Origin: Phialophora verrucosa
Taxonomy: Eukaryota > Ascomycota > Eurotiomycetes > Chaetothyriales > Herpotrichiellaceae
Direction of reading: 5' to 3'
Assembly: GCA_002099365.1 (NCBI GenBank)
Contig: MSED01000010.1
Span: forward strand, 496,001 to 560,000
DNA: 64,000 nt
In this document: in pieces, positions 20,776 to 31,508 of the stretch
Numbering within the stretch: the first letter of the stretch is position 1
How the letters are laid out: every line of letters starts with the position of its first letter
Notes under the pieces: generated by a model
Seen by the model: only the letters and a program-made list of their open reading frames with translations
What the model was told of the DNA's origin: nothing
Databases searched by the model: none
Position numbers and translations under genes: made by a program

Positions 20776-22629
20776 TCAAGCTTTCTCGAGATGCTCACCC
20801 ACCGTCTTGTCAGTGGAACCAGGGGCCATTTCCTGACCTGCTTGTCTGGTTTTGACTCTCTCAATCCCAATGTCTGTCAGGCGGTGGCCTGCTTTGCGAA
20901 GATCCTCCAGCTCGTTCGCTTGTGCCGCATACTCCGCCCTTTCGCCCTCGCTCATTTCAGGACCCAAAAACAGGAAGAGGAACTGGTAGGCCCAGACCGC
21001 GCCCATGAAAATACCGATGACCTTGCCATAGTCGAAGCGTTTGACTCCATTGTGGGGCGGGAGCGGGTAGTCCTCGCCGATCACGGCTTGAATCGTCGCC
21101 GACGCCGACGACGCGAGGTTCCCGAGCTGATAAGTAAGTCCAACGGCTGTAGTTCGAAGAGCTTCTGGCGCTAATTCCATTAGATGCACTGGAATGGGTC
21201 CCCAGACTCCCCCCACCATGAACTGCAGGAAGAATGCGGACGCTACAAGGCTCATGTTGCGTGGAATGATATAGGCCGGGACGAGGGCGCCTCCGCAGAT
21301 GCATGCGAAAAGCATTGTGAGTCTCCGGCCAAAGAATGTGCTGCCATAGCCCAGAGTGGTACCGCCGATCAATGCGCCTATCTGCCCGACGACACTAATG
21401 ACAGTCACATCGGTAGGTCCTAAGAGTACTTGGTTCTTGAGGAATGTCGGATAGAAGTCCTGACTGTTGTGACAATTTTAGCATATGCGGGTGTGGATGC
21501 ATTAGGGTTAGGGTTAGGTCACTAGTGGGTATTAGTTACTTACCTTCCGTGACTGCAGGAGTTGAAGCCTGTCATTAAGACGACGAGATAGACGAAGAGA
21601 ACCCAATTCAGCTTGATGGCGATCCAGGAATCTCTAAGCCACGCCTTGTATCCGGCGCCCCTTATTTCGGAGTGCCCACTACTCTCCTTGTCGGCGATGA
21701 GCTGGGCTTCTCTCTCAGCCCTCATGACCTGGAAAGTATTCGTCTCTGGCAGCCACCAGCGGAAGGCGATTATGAAGACGGGTGGCGCGGCCCCGAACCA
21801 AAAGAGCGACCGCCAGCCGTGGGACGTTGTTGGCACGAGCTGAGCAGAGTCAATCAACGTACAGGAAGGACGTGGCCGAGCTTACCGCGCGATAAAAGAT
21901 GGAGGCCAGGAGATATCCAGCCGCATAGCCTTGCTGAAATAAGCCGGAGAGCACTCCACGAGCATCGTACGGGAGATCCTCAAGCGCTGTCGCCGCTGCC
22001 GGGCCAAACAGACCTAGTATAGATGTCAGAGGGCCGTTTCCTTCACAGATGTCAACTTACCGCCCATTGCGATGCCATACAACGCCCTAACGCCCAGGAA
22101 CTGGGGTAGAGTGTTGCAGAATCCCGACGCCAGCTCCAAAACGATAAATAGAGCCAGATTGATGATCATGGGCCATTTGCGTCCATAGCGGTCACTCATC
22201 GTTCCAAAAATCAAGGCGCCGACCGAGCGGAGCATCAACGTGACGGTAAGGCCCTGTTATAAATTAGCCTCCAAGACAAGGCATGCCAGACCTGATGGCC
22301 TTCACGCACCCAAGAGACTGCCGAGTTCTCAACACCGAAGTCCGCCGCGATCTCGGTAATGGTCAGCGACACCGTGAAGAAGTCGAAGGCATCCCAAGTC
22401 CAGCCCAAGAAGCCAGCCATAAACATGAGCTGTGAAGGGTCAGCCGATTGAAGGGGCTCAGCCTGGTTGGCCTTTTACAGACCCATTGGTGCTTGTCGAG
22501 TTCCTTGAGGATAGTGTATGGGTTCCGTAAACGCGACCTGGGTGGTTTCAAGCTCGATGGTCTAGTAAGGAGATAGCGGCCTATTTGTGCGGGTGAGTAG
22601 AACCACCCTGCTGCCATATAATTACGCAT
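20776..22629 (-). CDS. Jen-family monocarboxylate/dicarboxylate:proton symporter
   Basis: A plasma-membrane importer of lactate, pyruvate, acetate-like or dicarboxylic acids, depending on the member. Predicted exons are 22483-22629, 22310-22429, 22061-22253, 21886-22013, 21544-21839 and 20776-21463, giving 523 residues. The Jen signature NXX[S/T]HXSQDXXXT is present as NSCSHGSQDFYPT (residues 289-301) and is completed across intron 5. Other marks are TRPSSLKPP near the N-terminus, GWTWDAFDFFTVSL in the first span, and the MFS loop SDRYGRKWPM. Intron 5 (21464-21543, 80 nt) is longer than its siblings (46-56 nt) and holds a telomere-like repeat. The donor of intron 1 would be GTCTGT, which is unusual. 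Either ATG 22629 or ATG 22617 could start translation. Confidence 0.88.
21502..21518 (+). repeat. Short interstitial telomere-like repeat in a Jen intron
   Basis: Two full TTAGGG units plus TTAGG, which is the telomere repeat of most filamentous fungi. It lies inside intron 5 of the Jen-family gene. Only 17 nt long, so it is neither a chromosome end nor a subtelomere. Confidence 0.8.
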
Positions 22630-25251
22630 CTTGAAGGATTGTCGGTTGTGATCGAGGTAGAAGAGCAGACCACTACACCCAGATTGCGAGGAGAGGCGGT
22701 ACTCTCCCGCCTTGAAGCAGCGTCCCTGGCTAAGATATAGCCAACACAACCCTTGCTCTGCCAAGGCATGGCCTATGAGACACCAGTTGTCCTACCTTTC
22801 ACACCTTCCTGGCACAGAAGCAGCCAAGGCGCACCCAGCCCACATGGCTATGTGGATTGGCGACGGCGTTGGGCTCGCTCGTTCGGCAAAACGATCATCT
22901 TCGTCTCTCCAACTCCAACTGGAGAGCGAAGCTTGTAGACCTTGTTCATGGATCATGCTATCATGCTGCTCAGTGGAGGCAGGATAGACGCTCCTATCAA
23001 CCGGAACCATGCCTGCAGAGCAAAGCTGCATGCGGTATGCTTCTATCTTGGCTTTGGACGCAGTTGACGGAAGCCAAGGATGTTGTCCGGCAAGCTATCA
23101 AGCCAATCCCGCTTAAGATATGGTCCGTTGTCTTCATACTGATGGGATGGGGACCCCGCATTATGAGGTTACAACGCAGATCGCTTGTGATATCGTGCGG
23201 AGAGATGCAGCAAGACCGGCAAAGTGGCTTGCAAAAGGGTCTTTTGTATCCCTCGGCAGATGCTTGTGTCCAGTAGAAGCTGCTTAGACCCCGGCTTTTG
23301 CTCCATGGTGTGCCGGATATCAAACGGCACACCGGTTCGTCCACCGATTTCTCCGTATATTGACAGTAATTGTGGATGGCTCTTGTTCGATCACCTGGGT
23401 TGTGGACTAGTCGGCAAGTATACACTGTGCGCGACGGGATTCCACCCGATTGTCTTCGTCGAGTAGATTGCTCAAGCTGTGTCATGTCGGCATTGAACCG
23501 AGGCAGTCAACACTGAAAGACTTGGTGGTCTCCGAGCAGTTGGATCACGCTCTGCCGTATGCGGCAGAGGAGGATCGGGCGGAAATGTCGTCGACGAGCG
23601 CTAGGATCAGATTGTATCAGCTGCCCTCGTGGAGGGGTGGAAGCCTAGCTTATCTTGTGGCTTACCATTTCTGACACAATCTCTGGAACGGCGCTCAGTA
23701 TGGTTTCAGTTCAGCCAGTCAGAGAGGGCGCGGTAAGATGAATTCCACAAAGGTCTTGTCAGGGCATAGGATAATCTCGAATGTTAATACATATGCGGGA
23801 CCTGCCACGGGTACGGAGTATTATAGGTTCCTGGGACTGTCGCGGGACAGCTGAATGATTTCGAGTGAACGCTGCATGAGGAGCGCGGAAAGGAAGGAAA
23901 ACATCAGATTCTGGATGATCCTCAATCACTCCAGCTTTGATTCCGAGACTGAAAGGGGACATTCAGTGATCTGACCTTTGCTGATTCTGGCACCGTAATA
24001 CTCCAAATGCAGCGACAGATGGCCTGAATCGGAGCGACTAGGATATTCAAACCACACAGCTGGTCCTACGTTGGGGCCATTGGCGACATCGGGTACGTGT
24101 CTTTTGAAGTGTCCATAGTACGTAGTTCTTATCTCCTTTGCCTTCGCAGCCCATAAGCTGTTTGACTCGGCTAAGCTCCAGAGGACCAACGAGTATACCC
24201 ACCCAAAATGGAGGAGATTCGGAACAGGCAGCAGTGGCATTGGATAGGACGGACCGCGGCAAAATCCAAGTCAGTCAATGAAGAGGTCCTACTACCAGGT
24301 AACTGACTAGTACTCCGTACCTGTCAGTCGAATAGAAGACGCTGACCATTTTCCACAACAAGCACACGTGTATTGTGTACCTCCTGAGTCCTTGGTACGG
24401 GCGTAAAATTTTCAGCAAGCGCAGGCAAGAAAGGGCTGAAGGGAAAGTAATTCCGACAACCCCGCCAATCAGTAAGAAGCCCCAAGCTGATCTGATCACC
24501 AACTGTTCACTTATTTTTGGCCCTTGAGGCTCTTCTGATGTGTCATCCACGGCTCCAAACCATGTGGAAATCATTGAAACAACCGTCTATCTCGCTTCCT
24601 CGTTCTGTGGTGTGGATTACTGCTTTCATCTCCGGAATCCGGCGGCTGATCAACTCTTCTCCTGGCCCTAGGATGTTCTGATAGTCTGAGTCTGGTCTGG
24701 GTCCGCTGAATTATGTTCACATTCGTCGGGTGCGGGAGCGTCGCCACAAACGAGCCAGGGACGTTTCGATGAAACCGGTTCACTCATACAGCCATGTTAG
24801 TGCTTACTTCGTCCACTTGGTCCAGCGCATCGCGTTTCAAATTCGCCCGCCAGACTCGCTTTCTACGCTTCTGGTCCAACTCGATGGCACGACTAAGCAC
24901 CTCCACTGACTGCATTCTATCCGAGCTCACTCTCTCTAGCCTCATGAGGCTGATGGTTCCCTGCAGTGGGCTCTTCCAGGCGCGCTCACGATGATAATGT
25001 CGCAATACAAAGGGCCAAGTACTCCTTACAGGGCTGGCGCCACCGCCCTCTAGCTGGGAAAAAGCCTCTGCCGACGACTGCGTATATTGGAAACAGGAAC
25101 CCAGGCTTCTACTTTGTGACGATCCTTGCTTCAGTCGCTGCGGAATTTACCGTATTTTCGTTGCTGGCGCTGATGCATATCTTTTGAATATTTCTCTTCT
25201 GGACCACAGAACACTTCACCGCGGCGCTGGCTAAGTCTATCTTTCTCCAAC
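22630..25251. other. Gene-poor 2.6-kb region
   Basis: Many short ORFs on both strands (longest on the minus strand at 22997-23485, 23926-24240 and 24275-24574) match no family I know. The edges must hold the Jen and DUF3176 promoters. One CCTCGG occurs at 23251-23256, about 620 bp from the Jen gene. The segment could hide a fast-evolving spliced gene; see the entry at 24784. Confidence 0.4.
24784..25005 (-). CDS. Possible small or partial gene, unrecognised
   Basis: A 73-codon frame that ends in a highly charged helix-like run (RAIELDQKRRKRVWR...DALDQVDE). It meets a good splice donor, GTAAGC followed by a branch-like CTAAC, just before its stop, so it may be an exon of a larger gene. I could not find a convincing next exon. 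The likely ATG is at 24945 or 25005. No function can be proposed. Confidence 0.2.
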   Translation of the reverse strand: MRHYHRERAWKSPLQGTISLMRLERVSSDRMQSVEVLSRAIELDQKRRKRVWRANLKRDALDQVDEVSTNMAV

Positions 25252-27766
25252 ATGGATCAATCCGGCGCAGGTCGCCGTGTCTCTCGTTCGTTGTACGGTA
25301 AACTCTTCAACGTGACCCCCGAGCAGGTCGGGAACGACTCACAAATCTCTCTTGATCCCATTCTCCCCGCTGGTCCGAAACGGACCTACACCGTTCAGAG
25401 TTTTGCAAGCCCTCAAGAGAGATTCTTCGAGTATGAGAAGGTTGAGCTGGGCGATGCGCCGACCCCGAATCATGTGCAGACCTTTGGTAAATCGCTCGAG
25501 GGGCCCAAGGAAGCCATCCGAACGGGCTTTTGGCCAAACTCATACAAGCTCCTTCCTCACTTTGCGGCCGCGGCTGTCACCGTAGCGGTGGTCCAGCTGA
25601 GCTTCAGGAACACGTACTGGTAAGTGGAGCACATTTCAAAGTCCGGGGCATGCCAGCTAACCCTCGGCTCACAGGATGGATTTGGTCGACCCTAACGTCG
25701 AAATTCTACCCGGCATCACACAAGGAGGTGCAATGAACGCACTTCAACTGGCAGCCAAATTGCACGAGTTAATCTTGGTCGCCTCGTTGGGAAACATCAT
25801 TATGCATGTGGCCCAGGCGCATCTCGTTGGTAATCATGGGCTTCCGCTTGGAATGCTAGCGAACAGTTTCGCGGTTGGCTCGGGCGACTATATAAGGACC
25901 AAGGCATACTGGTCTTCGATCATGACGGGCAAAGCTCACTACTGGAGGTTCTGGCTGCTCTCACTCTTTGCGACTCTTCTTGCGACCATCGCCGGACCGT
26001 CTTCTGCTATCGCAGTCATTCCTTCTCTTAACTGGTTCTCTATCGACAAGCCTTTCGCCAATGACGTTCTACCCTTTTATATCTACAATCAGAGTACAGT
26101 GCTGTGGCCGGATGAACTCACCAAAGGGAGTGCCAATGCTCCGGATTCGGGCGTCGACTGCGTTAACGCCACATTGTCCACCCTCGCCCAAGATTCCTGT
26201 CCCGCAGGCGGCTTCCGTGACACCTACCAGTGGGCAGGTAATCTCCTGTTCACCAATTCCACCGCCGGCACCAACATCAGCTTCCCTGATGCTCGCGGAG
26301 ATACTCGAAGAGTCCTTTCAACCCAGAGCTGCGCCAGTGACTTTGATGGGAGAGCCTCTGGCATGTCATTGAACACATTCATCACCGGGGCACTGACCGC
26401 TTACTGGACCTTTGCCCGCAACAACTGGCACGGCCTGGCTCTTGAAACTTCACAACCCAGGCTAAGTCTAGCTGGACCAATCTATGCTCCAAGGGTCGAG
26501 GTCATGTGCAACGGAAATGACTACTACAACACCTCGGAGGTAGAGGATCGTACTCATGTCAACTTCCCCAGTTTCACGCCCGATAAGCAACTTCCTAGTA
26601 AGGACTACATCCTTCCATACCACAGTACGCTGAACGACACGACGTTTGACTGGGTGCGCATGCCGGAAGGGGCCGAAAACCCAACGATTGGTGCCGCTGT
26701 CAGAGTGCCATGGGAGTATACAACCGTCGGAAACGCGACGGACCTGCATCAGGCAACAGAGATACACGCCTGTAGTATCTACGCGCAGTGGGTGCCCGTG
26801 GATGTTTTCTACGAGCCTAAGACCAGCGATCAGGTCTCATTCACCGTCAAAGGAAAGCTGCCAAACACCTGTCTCACTCTCCCTCACGAAGCTGCTGTCG
26901 ATCAACCAGTCAGGAACATGACTATCAGTCAAGATTATGCGGACGCGATCAATCAGGACATTGCCTTCACTGATGGGCCCGTACCCGCCATCGTCGCCAT
27001 GCTTCTGCAAGCGGTATTCGAGGACACCCGAGTCACTGATCAGGTCATGAATGCTTTCAAATCACCGTTCGTTGGCAGTGCGCAATCAGGGGAGAACGCC
27101 AACATCACAACCGACGATGTCCGCAGGAGTCGTGCCACTATGATATCTACGTTGTTGGCCGGCGCCATCACCGATGGTCTGGCACGAATCGCCGGGAACG
27201 GTCTTTTCCCCTACTCACCATCTATGTTTCTGCTTAACAAGACAGACGGCGACAACCTTGTTGGCCGCTTCCTCGTGACAACCGCTCAGGGCGGGGAAGA
27301 CGAAACCTTGAATACCACAACAGCAGACCTCGGGACTCTGCTCCGCATCGATCCAGTCTTTGATCGCTACGGGTATGGCTATAGCTGGACAGGTTCAAAA
27401 ACTGTACAGTTCGGGATCATCGTGCTACTGATTCACATGGCCGTTGCGGCCGCGCATTCCGTCTTCATCTTCTACAAGGTTGTCATCCTGAAGGAGGGGT
27501 TGGTCACTTCATGGTCGACAGTCGCGGAGCTGATTGCGCTGGCGCTGAATTCGAATCCGTCGTCAAGATTGCAGGACACATGTGCCGGTGTGGAGGCGGC
27601 TAAGACATGGAGACAGACTGTCACTGTACGCGAAACCTATCCTGGTCATTTGGAAATGGTGGTCGGCCCAGACGACAAATCACGGTACCCAATGCCGCAG
27701 GCGGGCCGGTTGTATGGGCATCTCGACGAGGGAGAGGACGAGTTCTTCGACGCCAAGGAGGCCTGA
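25252..27766 (+). CDS. DUF3176 membrane protein
   Basis: Predicted exons are 25252-25619 and 25675-27766 (55-nt intron), giving 819 residues. The intron joins SFRNTYW to MDLVDPN. The DUF3176 region follows, with NALQLAAKLHELILVASLGNIIMH and the next stretch LGMLANSFAVGSGDYI. Three or more membrane spans are visible: near residue 110, near 195-215 (FWLLSLFATLLATIAGPSSA), and near 705-730 (FGIIVLLIHMAVAAAHSVFIFYKVVIL). A large loop between the last two is rich in N-glycosylation sequons and cysteines, so it is probably outside the cell. This architecture is common in filamentous ascomycetes; the biochemical role is unknown. Confidence 0.8.
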
Positions 27767-28713
27767 GCTGGGTATAATTAATGTTAAATCCATGTTTGAA
27801 TGGGATGATACGTCGGAGTCATGGTGTCTTCACGCTAGGCGTCGCTTTGCAGCACTGGAGTTTTGGTTTCTGTTTGTTATATGCAGTCATGCTCTTAGAT
27901 ACCCCAATCTCTCATATTTCGCGGCGCAAGACAAGCATACTAGGCCTGTCCATCAGGGGCCGTCTTCAAGGATTATTTGCAGTCTTTTCCGGTTGCTGCG
28001 GAAAAGTTGGCAAGCATAAAACCCCCATGCGCGAAAGACACATCAGGATTTATGGGCGGGCTGTGTGACGAGTAGTTCAGTAACTCCCCAGCTAGGTATG
28101 GTACCCGACAAGCTACTGTGTATACTGATAGGCGAGTCCGATTCACCGTCATTTTGCTTGATCTCGCCTCCCGAGGAATATAGCCAGACCGGGCATAGTG
28201 TCTGTGGATCATCTGATCCAGGTTTGTAGGGCTTCAACCGCACATCCACTGACTGCTATAGGTATCGCATTCCCAAGTTACAGGGTCGTAGGATATGCCT
28301 CAATGAAGCTGGCACATACTCCCTGATCTGTGTGAGATACAGAGTTGGTGTCCTCTAGCTCGGAGAACTGGCTTGAGCTCTGGTCGGCCTGATCAGCGGC
28401 AAGTAACGACTGGATCTGATCGTATCACCTCCAGAATGCCGCTGGGATTGTACATCAGCGGTTTATGCTTGTTCACGCTGGATTGGAATTCGCTTCCGTG
28501 CATGCAGGGTGCACACCTGGTCCGTTTCAAACCCATCGGCGGCGACGCAGTGGTGTTCAATAGACGTATAAAGGGTTGAGGTCCCGCGACCTCCTTCGAA
28601 CATCCATCCATCAGGGTCATTCACATCGCATCTTCAGCCATCTAACCAGGATTCGGCACGCTCTCTCCTCCCCTTGTCACAAGAGCTGAGACCTATATCT
28701 TTCCCAGCGAGCC
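27767..28713. other. Intergenic
   Basis: About 950 bp between the DUF3176 gene and the DUF1223 pseudogene. Short ORFs only; no recognisable RNA gene or repeat. Confidence 0.5.
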
Positions 28714-29553
28714 ATGTCTTTCTTCGGTCTCTTCAAGAAGAAGAAGGTGCCTTTGGCATGCATGATGTCTCTTGACCAGGGACACCATCACACGGAAGCT
28801 TGCTTCGTGGATATCATGCCCTTGTCCGTAGTCGAGCTCTTCCAGTCTTAAGGCTGCAAGTCTTGCCCACCGGCGCTTCCTGGGATTCACAACGCGACGA
28901 ACAATCCGAACCTTCTGCTCCTCACTTATGATGTAACATATTGAAACCCGTCCAGTGAGTGGACCGACACCTTTGGTTCGACCCAATGGGACTCGAGACA
29001 GCGCCAATACGTGACCAAATGGGGGAGGAATGGGCTATTCACACCGCAAATCATCGTGGACGGCATGTCGGACGGCATCGGCGCCACCAAGGAAAACATC
29101 AACGAGGTCATCATGAAGGCGATGCAGCTCAGAAATGGGATGAACTGGACACTCGGCATTGACCGCGTCGGCAACGAACTGAGGCTCGCGTCTGAAGTCC
29201 CCGAAGCAGACATGATGTACGACGTTTTCGTTGTCAAGTATGACCCGATGTTGCAGAGTGTCAAGCCCGACAAAGGGTACGTTCTCTTCCGGTCTGAAAG
29301 TGGTCACCACCATCGGACCGGACCGTGGCTGCGCAAATACCCGAGACACACACACTGACAAAGCCTTCGCAGTCCCAACAAGAGGATGAAGATCCCGCAC
29401 CGCAACGTGGTCAAGGAGCTGATGGAGATTGGAGAGTGGCAAGGCGAAATCACATCGATCCAATTGCCGAACCTCAAGAAGGACGGCTATGAGCGCGTTG
29501 CTCTTGTCCAGGGCGGGCTCGGTGGTCCGATCATCGCAGCGCTCAAATTGTAG
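28714..29553 (+). pseudogene. DUF1223 (thioredoxin-fold) gene with two in-frame stops
   Basis: From ATG 28714 one frame reads MSFFGLFKKKK through DIMPLSVVELFQS, then TAA at 28849-28851. It continues directly as GCKSCPPALPGIHNATN (the CxxC of the fold) up to TYDVTY, then TGA at 28942-28944, then WTDTFGSTQWDSRQRQYV and TPQIIVDG. A 96-nt intron (29277-29372) joins to the last exon, which ends at 29553. The total is 248 codons, including both internal stops. The rest is well conserved, with no frameshift. Family comparison suggests CAA to TAA (glutamine before GC) and TGG to TGA. No intron can remove the first stop without losing the CxxC. This is a recent pseudogene, a sequence error, or much less likely a recoded gene. 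Confidence 0.75.
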
Positions 29554-31508
29554 AGGGAGTAAGGTTCATCGGGCGGCTGTGTAGGCAACAGGGGCAACAC
29601 GTGCTGCGTATGGTGATTGCTGTATCGAAGTCGTGGTCATCATTATCGGGGGAGCGTGGCTCATGGGGCGTACGTACACGGTACACAGTAGTCTTGGGCG
29701 ACCTACACTGGACGGGGGGAATGACTCCATCCGCTCGTGGAGATGTTACAGTAGGGCCATCAACAGGTATCTATTTCTGCACGGTAAGCTGTCTCTGGCG
29801 AACCTTCAGCGAGGAAAGGCAGGCAAACAGGGGTGAGACCTGATCAGAAGACCTCATCACCAGGCTCTCGACAGTCAGAGATTATGGCCCTTTTTCGCTT
29901 CTTTGATCCTCCAAAGATATCATTAGCCCGTTGTCATTGGTAATTGGCGAGCCGTGATTTTGCGATCTTCATAGCGAAAGACGATCGTTTTCCGATCGAT
30001 AACCACACACTTTAGATTCGAGTGTCGCGTCGTCCCGAGCGTGCGGGACTGACGACCTGGAGCGCTGATCTTCAGGGTCAGAAGGGCCAAAAGTCATCGA
30101 GGCAGTTCCATGATCCATCACCAGGACAGTCCGTCAAGGTTGCAAGATGATGTGATTTACGCAGAGCTGGGCGCCAGGCCCGTGCCGAACCTGCGATTTT
30201 CCAGCGCCGTTGTCAGCACAGGGGGAGCTTAAGCGAGCCTCTAGAGAGCAAGCAGTAAAGCCTAGAACGCGTATCGGGAGGGCTTGGGGGGTCATTGTTT
30301 GGTCCTGCCTGCGCCCTGCAGTCGGACCAACTTGTTTGTTATCCTCGCATGGAACAATCATCTGCTGAACAGGTCATGTCGCGCGCACGCGGGAGACCTT
30401 TGGACATCGCTGCCAATCACTGTTTCTCGTCTGGTCGAGGTGCCCAAGTCGGAGGTCACTGGGTCCTCCTGTTGTCTTCTGACATGCCGTCTGTTTTGCC
30501 CGGCATTGCTTCAGAAACATCGAGGCCATCAATGACCGTGCCGACAAACCCAGTCGTTGTCTCCTTGCGTCGACGGTGACTGTTTCTTCTTGTTTCGGGG
30601 CTTCGCAATCGAATTGTGCCTAATCAGGAGACCTCACGAGCGCTGTGTGGACGAGAGACGCGCTGAAGCGACCTAAGAAGCGGTCGCATGAAAGGCGACC
30701 TTAAGCGGAGACTCCTACAGCCAGTCTGGTTGCATGAGAGCAAACGTTCTTCTGCACGCCGCACGCTCCGACCACTGGACTCCGGTCTCCTCCTGCGGTT
30801 GCTGCCCAAAGCAAAGCAATCCATATGGCGGACGAAGAGTGAGCAGAGCATCCAATCCTCACCCTGGCCGCCTGGAGCCATCCCAACCATCCCCGTGCTC
30901 CTGCTTCCTGCCCTCGTGTCCTGTCTCCCATGCCGCTGCTTTTTCTACACACAAGCACTGGTCTCGTCGGCCGTGGGTGGAGACGGCCTGCTCAATCGAG
31001 GCTCGATTCTGGGAGTGCTGAGAGCCGTCTTGAGTCTCTCCACCCCAAATCTTCCTCGCCATTGATTCCTCGGTCGACATCCTGCTCCCTCTCCTCCCAT
31101 CAGCCGTCCAGCGACCGGAGGATGGGGCTTGGAGGCTGTTTCCGTCAGGCTCCTTGTTTCTGTTCTTGATCCTACCCCTCCGCCGTTTCCCTCGCCGGTA
31201 TTGTACCGTATTTGGGAGCCGTCGCTTGCGCCCACAGTACATACTAAACCCGCTGCATCTCCTCTCCCGATTCAGACCATTTGCTTCCTGTCTCTGAACA
31301 TCTGACATCTACGTCTACGTCCTCTGCGTCTTCCAAGTCCCGGTATGCTCCTCGCCGCGGCTGCTCATCTCACCCGGATTTGAGAGTTGATACTTAAACG
31401 GACGGAGCCTCCCACCACAAACCTTCCCCACCTTTCGCTCACCGCCACTTAGCCCGTCCATCGGCACACAACAAACATCCCATTGTGAATCCAAATTCAC
31501 TTGCACCC
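29554..31508. promoter_or_regulatory. Long upstream region or leader of the bZIP gene
   Basis: About 1.95 kb with no convincing protein gene. The last 600 bp are pyrimidine-rich (many CCTC/CTCC runs), as in fungal 5' leaders, and contain several short ATG ORFs (for example 30688-31065 and 30930-31169) that could act as upstream ORFs if transcribed. The extent of the leader cannot be set from sequence. Confidence 0.4.

Noticed and set aside
21502..21518. Telomere or subtelomere
   Set aside because: Only about three units, inside a conserved gene with housekeeping genes on both sides.
28942..28944. Programmed recoding (A-to-I editing or selenocysteine) of the TGA in the DUF1223 gene
   Set aside because: Editing could in theory turn UGA into UGG, but the context is not the usual fungal UAG site and the upstream TAA would remain. 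Filamentous fungi generally lack selenoprotein machinery.
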